Source of the DNA: Friedmanniella luteola
GTDB lineage: Bacteria; Actinomycetota; Actinomycetes; Propionibacteriales; Propionibacteriaceae
Length of the DNA stretch: 64,000 nt
Direction of reading: 5' to 3'
Assembly (NCBI RefSeq): GCF_900105065.1
Contig: NZ_LT629749.1
Location: 372,001 to 436,000 of the forward strand
Shown here: positions 61,259 to 64,000 of the stretch, in pieces
Numbering within the stretch: the stretch's first letter is position 1
Layout of the letters: every line of letters begins with the position of its first letter
The notes under the pieces: generated by a model
Database searches by the model: none
Seen by the model: the letters and a program-made list of their open reading frames with translations, nothing else
What the model was told of the DNA's origin: nothing
Program-made: the position numbers and the translations under genes

Positions 61259-62677
61259 TCAGCCCACGTCCGCGCTGGGCGCCGGTCCGGACCCCCGGCG
61301 GGGGACCAGGCCGACGGCGTCGAGGGCCTGCTGCAGCGTGGCTGCGGCGTGCACCCGCAGGCCGTACCGCATGGTCGGCATCCGGTCCCGCGCCTGCCCC
61401 GTCTCGGCCGGCACGACGGCCTCGGTGAACCCCAGCCGGGCCGCCTCGGCCAGCCGGCGGTCGGTGCCGGGCACCCGGCGGAGCTCACCGGCGAGCCCGA
61501 CCTCGCCCAGCGCCACGACGCCGTGCGGGATGGTGTGGCCGGTCGCGGCGGAGGCGATGGCCAGGGCCGCGGCCAGGTCGGCGGACGGGTCGGCCACCTT
61601 GGCGCCGCCGACCGTGGAGACGTAGACGTCCCGGTCGTAGAGCTTCACGCGGCAGCGCCGCTCGAGCACCGCGAGCACCATGGCCAGCCGGCCGGTGTCG
61701 ACCCCGTGCATGGTCCGGCGGGCCTGGGGGAGCGGGGACGGGGCGACCAGCGCCTGCAGCTCGGCCAGCAGCGGCCGGCGACCCTCCATGGTCACGGCGA
61801 CGCAGGTGCCGGGCACCGGCTCCGCGTGCCGGGAGGTGAACAGCCCCGAGGGGTCCGGCACCTCGACGATGCCCTGCTCGCCCATCTCGAAGCAGCCGAC
61901 CTCGTCGGCGGGGCCGAACCGGTTCTTGGTGGCCCGCACCATCCGGAAGCCGGAGTGCCGGTCGCCCTCGAACGCCAGGACCACGTCGACCAGGTGCTCC
62001 AGCAGCCGCGGCCCGGCGATGGCCCCGTCCTTGGTGACGTGGCCGACGATGATGACCGCCATCCCGCGCCGCTTGGCCACCCGCACCAGGGCTCCGGTCA
62101 CCTCGCGCACCTGGGTGATGCCGCCGGGCGAGCCGTCGGCCTCCGCCGTGCCGATCGTCTGCACCGAGTCGAGCACCATCAGGGACGGCGCGACCTCCTC
62201 GATGTGGCCCAGCACGGTGCCCAGGTCGGTCTCGGCCGCGAGGTAGAGCTCCTCGGCCAGGGCGTCGGTGCGGTCGGCCCGCAGCCGGACCTGCGCGGCG
62301 GACTCCTCGCCGGTGACGTACAGCGTGCGCCGCCCGGCCTTCGCCCACCGGGCCGCCACCTCCAGCAGCAGCGTGGACTTGCCGACGCCGGGCTCCCCGG
62401 CCAGCAGCAGGACCGCGCCCGGCACCACCCCGGCGCCCAGCACGCGGTCGAGCTCGCCGACGCCGGTGAGGGTGCGGGCGGCCGCGTCGGCGCTCACCTG
62501 GCTGATCGGCACGGCCTTGGCCACCGGGATCGACGAGCGCACCGAGGCCAGCTTGGGCGCACCCTCCTCGACGACGCTGCCCCAGGTCATGCACTCGTTG
62601 CACCGGCCGACCCACTTGCCGGAGGTCCACCCGCACTCGGTGCACTTGAACGCGGGACGCGTCGTCGTCTTGGCCAT
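61259..62677 (-). CDS. radA: DNA repair protein RadA
   Basis: A 472-residue RecA-like/Lon-like protein that helps process recombination intermediates and branch migration. An N-terminal zinc finger (FKCTECGWTSGKWVGRCNEC, residues 10-29) is followed by Walker A LAGEPGVGKSTLL near residue 94, the RadA-specific KNRFGPADE motif near 250, and a C-terminal Lon-protease-like domain with STVGGAKVADPSADLAAALA. The ATG follows TACGGT by 6 nt, so it is probably leaderless. It is 46 bp upstream of disA on the same strand. Confidence 0.96.
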   Translation of the reverse strand: MAKTTTRPAFKCTECGWTSGKWVGRCNECMTWGSVVEEGAPKLASVRSSIPVAKAVPISQVSADAAARTLTGVGELDRVLGAGVVPGAVLLLAGEPGVGKSTLLLEVAARWAKAGRRTLYVTGEESAAQVRLRADRTDALAEELYLAAETDLGTVLGHIEEVAPSLMVLDSVQTIGTAEADGSPGGITQVREVTGALVRVAKRRGMAVIIVGHVTKDGAIAGPRLLEHLVDVVLAFEGDRHSGFRMVRATKNRFGPADEVGCFEMGEQGIVEVPDPSGLFTSRHAEPVPGTCVAVTMEGRRPLLAELQALVAPSPLPQARRTMHGVDTGRLAMVLAVLERRCRVKLYDRDVYVSTVGGAKVADPSADLAAALAIASAATGHTIPHGVVALGEVGLAGELRRVPGTDRRLAEAARLGFTEAVVPAETGQARDRMPTMRYGLRVHAAATLQQALDAVGLVPRRGSGPAPSADVG

Positions 62678-62683
62678 GGCTGC

Positions 62684-62689
62684 ACCGTA
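62684..62689 (-). promoter_or_regulatory. leaderless-type -10 box for radA
   Basis: Reverse-strand TACGGT with a 6-nt spacer to the ATG at 62677. Confidence 0.5.
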
Positions 62690-62733
62690 GGCGGCCCCGC
62701 TGACAGTTCCGGCCAGGCCGCGCCGCGGTCCGA

Positions 62734-63816
62734 TCAGGGCCGGGGCAGCCCCGCCGCCAGCTCGAGGACCCGGGCGTTCGCCGCGTCCTCCCCGACGGTG
62801 ATCCGCACCCCGTCACCCGGCTCCCCGGCGGCGTAGGGCCGCACGACGACCCCGCCGGCCGCGAAGGCCTCGCCGTGGGCGGCGGTGAGCGGTCCGGACG
62901 GCAGCCAGACGAAGTTGCCCTGGGCGGCGGGCACGTCGAAGCCCAGCCCGCGGAGCCCGTCCCGCAGTCCCGCCCGGGCCCGGACCAGGGCGTCGACCCG
63001 CTCCCGCAGCGCCGGCTCGGCGTCGAGGCTGGCGAGCACCGCGGCCTGGGCGGCGACCGAGATCCCGAAGGGCAGCGAGACGGCCCGGACCGCGGCGGCC
63101 AGCGCCGGCTCCGCGACGCAGTAGCCGACCCGGAAGCCCGCCAGCCCGTAGGCCTTGGAGAAGGTCCGCAGCACGGCGACCTGGGGCCGGCCCTGCAGCG
63201 CCTCGAGCCCGCGGACCGCGGCCGGGTCGTCGACGAACTCGACGTAGGCCTCGTCGACCATCACCAGCACGTGCTCCGGCACGGCGTCCAGGAAGTGCTC
63301 GAGCTCGTCGTGGGCGATCGCCGGCCCGGTCGGGTTGTTCGGCGTGCAGAGCATGACCACCCGCGTCGCGGGGGTGATGGCCGCGCGCAGGGCCTCCAGG
63401 TCGTGGACCGCGCCCGGGCCGAGCGGCACGGGGACCGGGGTGGCCCCGGTGATCTGCACGGCGATCGGGTACGCCTCGAAGCTCCGCCAGGCGAAGACCA
63501 CCTCGTCGCCGGGCTCGCAGACGGCGGCCAGCAGGTGGTACAGCACCGCCACCGAGCCGGTGCCGAAGGCGAGGCACTCCGGGGCGACGCCGAGCCGGGC
63601 GCCGACCGCGGCCGCCATCGCCGTGTTGGCCAGGTCCGGGTAGCGGTTCATCCCGGCCACCGCCGCCTCCGTGGCGGCCAGCACGCCGGGCAGCGGCGGG
63701 TACGGGTTCTCGTTGCTGGACAGCTTGTACGCGGGTCCCGCCGCGCCCGTCGGCGCCGGTCGGCCGGGCTTGTAGGCGGGCAGGGCGGCGACGGCAGGGC
63801 GGATGCGGACCGGCAT
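62734..63816 (-). CDS. HisC-like histidinol-phosphate/aromatic aminotransferase
   Basis: A 360-residue class I/II PLP aminotransferase. The HisC-type motif YKLSSNENPYPPLP is near residue 32, CTPNNPTGPAI near 160, VDEAYVEF near 195, and the PLP-lysine motif FSKAYGLAGFRVGY near 217. Standing alone rather than in the his operon, it resembles the Pat/HisC2 type that acts on phenylalanine, tyrosine or histidinol phosphate. ATG 63816 has GGGAGG nine bases upstream; ATG 63825 would have none in reach. It diverges from the ArsR regulator. Confidence 0.88.
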   Translation of the reverse strand: MPVRIRPAVAALPAYKPGRPAPTGAAGPAYKLSSNENPYPPLPGVLAATEAAVAGMNRYPDLANTAMAAAVGARLGVAPECLAFGTGSVAVLYHLLAAVCEPGDEVVFAWRSFEAYPIAVQITGATPVPVPLGPGAVHDLEALRAAITPATRVVMLCTPNNPTGPAIAHDELEHFLDAVPEHVLVMVDEAYVEFVDDPAAVRGLEALQGRPQVAVLRTFSKAYGLAGFRVGYCVAEPALAAAVRAVSLPFGISVAAQAAVLASLDAEPALRERVDALVRARAGLRDGLRGLGFDVPAAQGNFVWLPSGPLTAAHGEAFAAGGVVVRPYAAGEPGDGVRITVGEDAANARVLELAAGLPRP

Positions 63817-63896
63817 GGCGCCCATCCTCCCAGGACCGCCGGGTGGGACCCCGAGGCGGCAGGACGACGAGACGTCGCACCGACGGCGACGGGACG

Positions 63897-63925
63897 TTGC
63901 ACCAAACGGTTCAGTGTCGTATGGT
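63897..63925 (+). promoter_or_regulatory. promoter of the ArsR-family gene
   Basis: TTGCAC (63897-63902), a 17-bp spacer and TATGGT (63920-63925) form the best -35/-10 pair in the window. The -10 box ends 7 nt before the ATG at 63933. Confidence 0.7.
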
Positions 63926-63940
63926 GAACCACATGGTTCA
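63908..63940. promoter_or_regulatory. operator with three GGTTCA half-sites
   Basis: GGTTCA (63908), TGAACC (63925) and GGTTCA (63935) form two inverted pairs. The second, TGAACCACATGGTTCA, is a 7-bp/7-bp palindrome lying over the start codon. It is probably the autoregulatory site of the encoded ArsR protein. Confidence 0.65.
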
Positions 63941-64000
63941 GTCAGAGGTGCTCGACCGGGCGTTCGCCGCTCTCGCCGACCCGACCCGCCGCGGTGTCCT
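63933..64000 (+). CDS. ArsR-family transcriptional regulator, N-terminal fragment
   Basis: Only the first 22 residues are in the window (VLDRAFAALADPTRRGVL follows a short start). The ALADPTRR-VL sequence opens the winged-helix domain of ArsR/SmtB regulators, especially those paired with SRPBCC (AHSA1) domain genes. An in-frame ATG at 63921 lies inside the -10 region, so 63933 is preferred. The palindrome over its start suggests autorepression. Confidence 0.8.
   Translation, partial: MVQSEVLDRAFAALADPTRRGV

Noticed and set aside
61213-61488. Longer start for disA
   Set aside because: The extension is Cys/Pro/Arg-rich reading through the end of radA; ATG 61212 has a good ribosome binding site and a -10 box.

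Overview
The window is a very GC-rich chromosomal segment (I judge over 70 percent G+C by eye) with strong G/C in third codon positions. Lsr2, ClpC with UVR motifs, a DUF3180 protein, the Zincin_2 (DUF2342) protease and the order ppa, dacB, DUF2342, tilS, hpt, ftsH, folE, folP, folB, folK, DUF3180 ... lsr2, clpC ... mutY, disA, radA are typical of Actinobacteria. Genus cannot be fixed from the sequence alone. I see no rRNA, tRNA, insertion sequence, prophage or CRISPR array.

Region 1 (1 to about 27,000) is a Wzx/Wzy-type exopolysaccharide (EPS) locus. It holds a truncated Wzz/YveK-like co-polymerase, a GT2, a PIG-V-like mannosyltransferase, two O-acyltransferases of different families, a Wzy-like polymerase with a small leader ORF, a GT2-GT4 fusion, a Wzx flippase, an FrhB-like F420 domain protein, a polysaccharide pyruvyl transferase and an initiating sugar-phosphate transferase. 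Mixed in are large secreted proteins: two propeller/PKD proteins (1,881 and 952 aa), each next to a small lipoprotein of one shared family, and a parallel beta-helix protein. These three secreted proteins carry four copies of a related module of about 200 residues, which is the most original signal here. The EPS backbone genes 20337-15612 are translationally coupled by 1-4 bp overlaps.

Region 2 (27,264-37,775) is accessory metabolism: a GDPD lipoprotein, SixA phosphatase, CE7 esterase, gamma-glutamyltransferase, a DHFR/RibD-like protein, a TRM-like methylase preceded by a coupled 23-aa ORF, a FluC pair, an alpha/beta hydrolase, a five-bladed-propeller glycosidase-like protein, a sulfotransferase and a VOC protein.

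Region 3 (37,955-64,000) is conserved core: pyrophosphatase, PBP4, purine salvage and tRNA modification, FtsH, the folate operon, an orphan NuoD-like protein coupled to a MidA/NDUFAF7-type methyltransferase, nadB-nadC, Lsr2, ClpC, an EamA exporter, MutY, the radA-disA pair, an HisC-like aminotransferase and the start of an ArsR regulator. A 164-bp tandem repeat with strong hairpins fills the hpt-ftsH gap.

Regulatory reading: many genes have a TANNNT -10 box 6-8 nt before the start codon, pointing to widespread leaderless transcription. Three genes for secreted proteins have CRP-like palindromes upstream, and clpC has a ClgR-like box.
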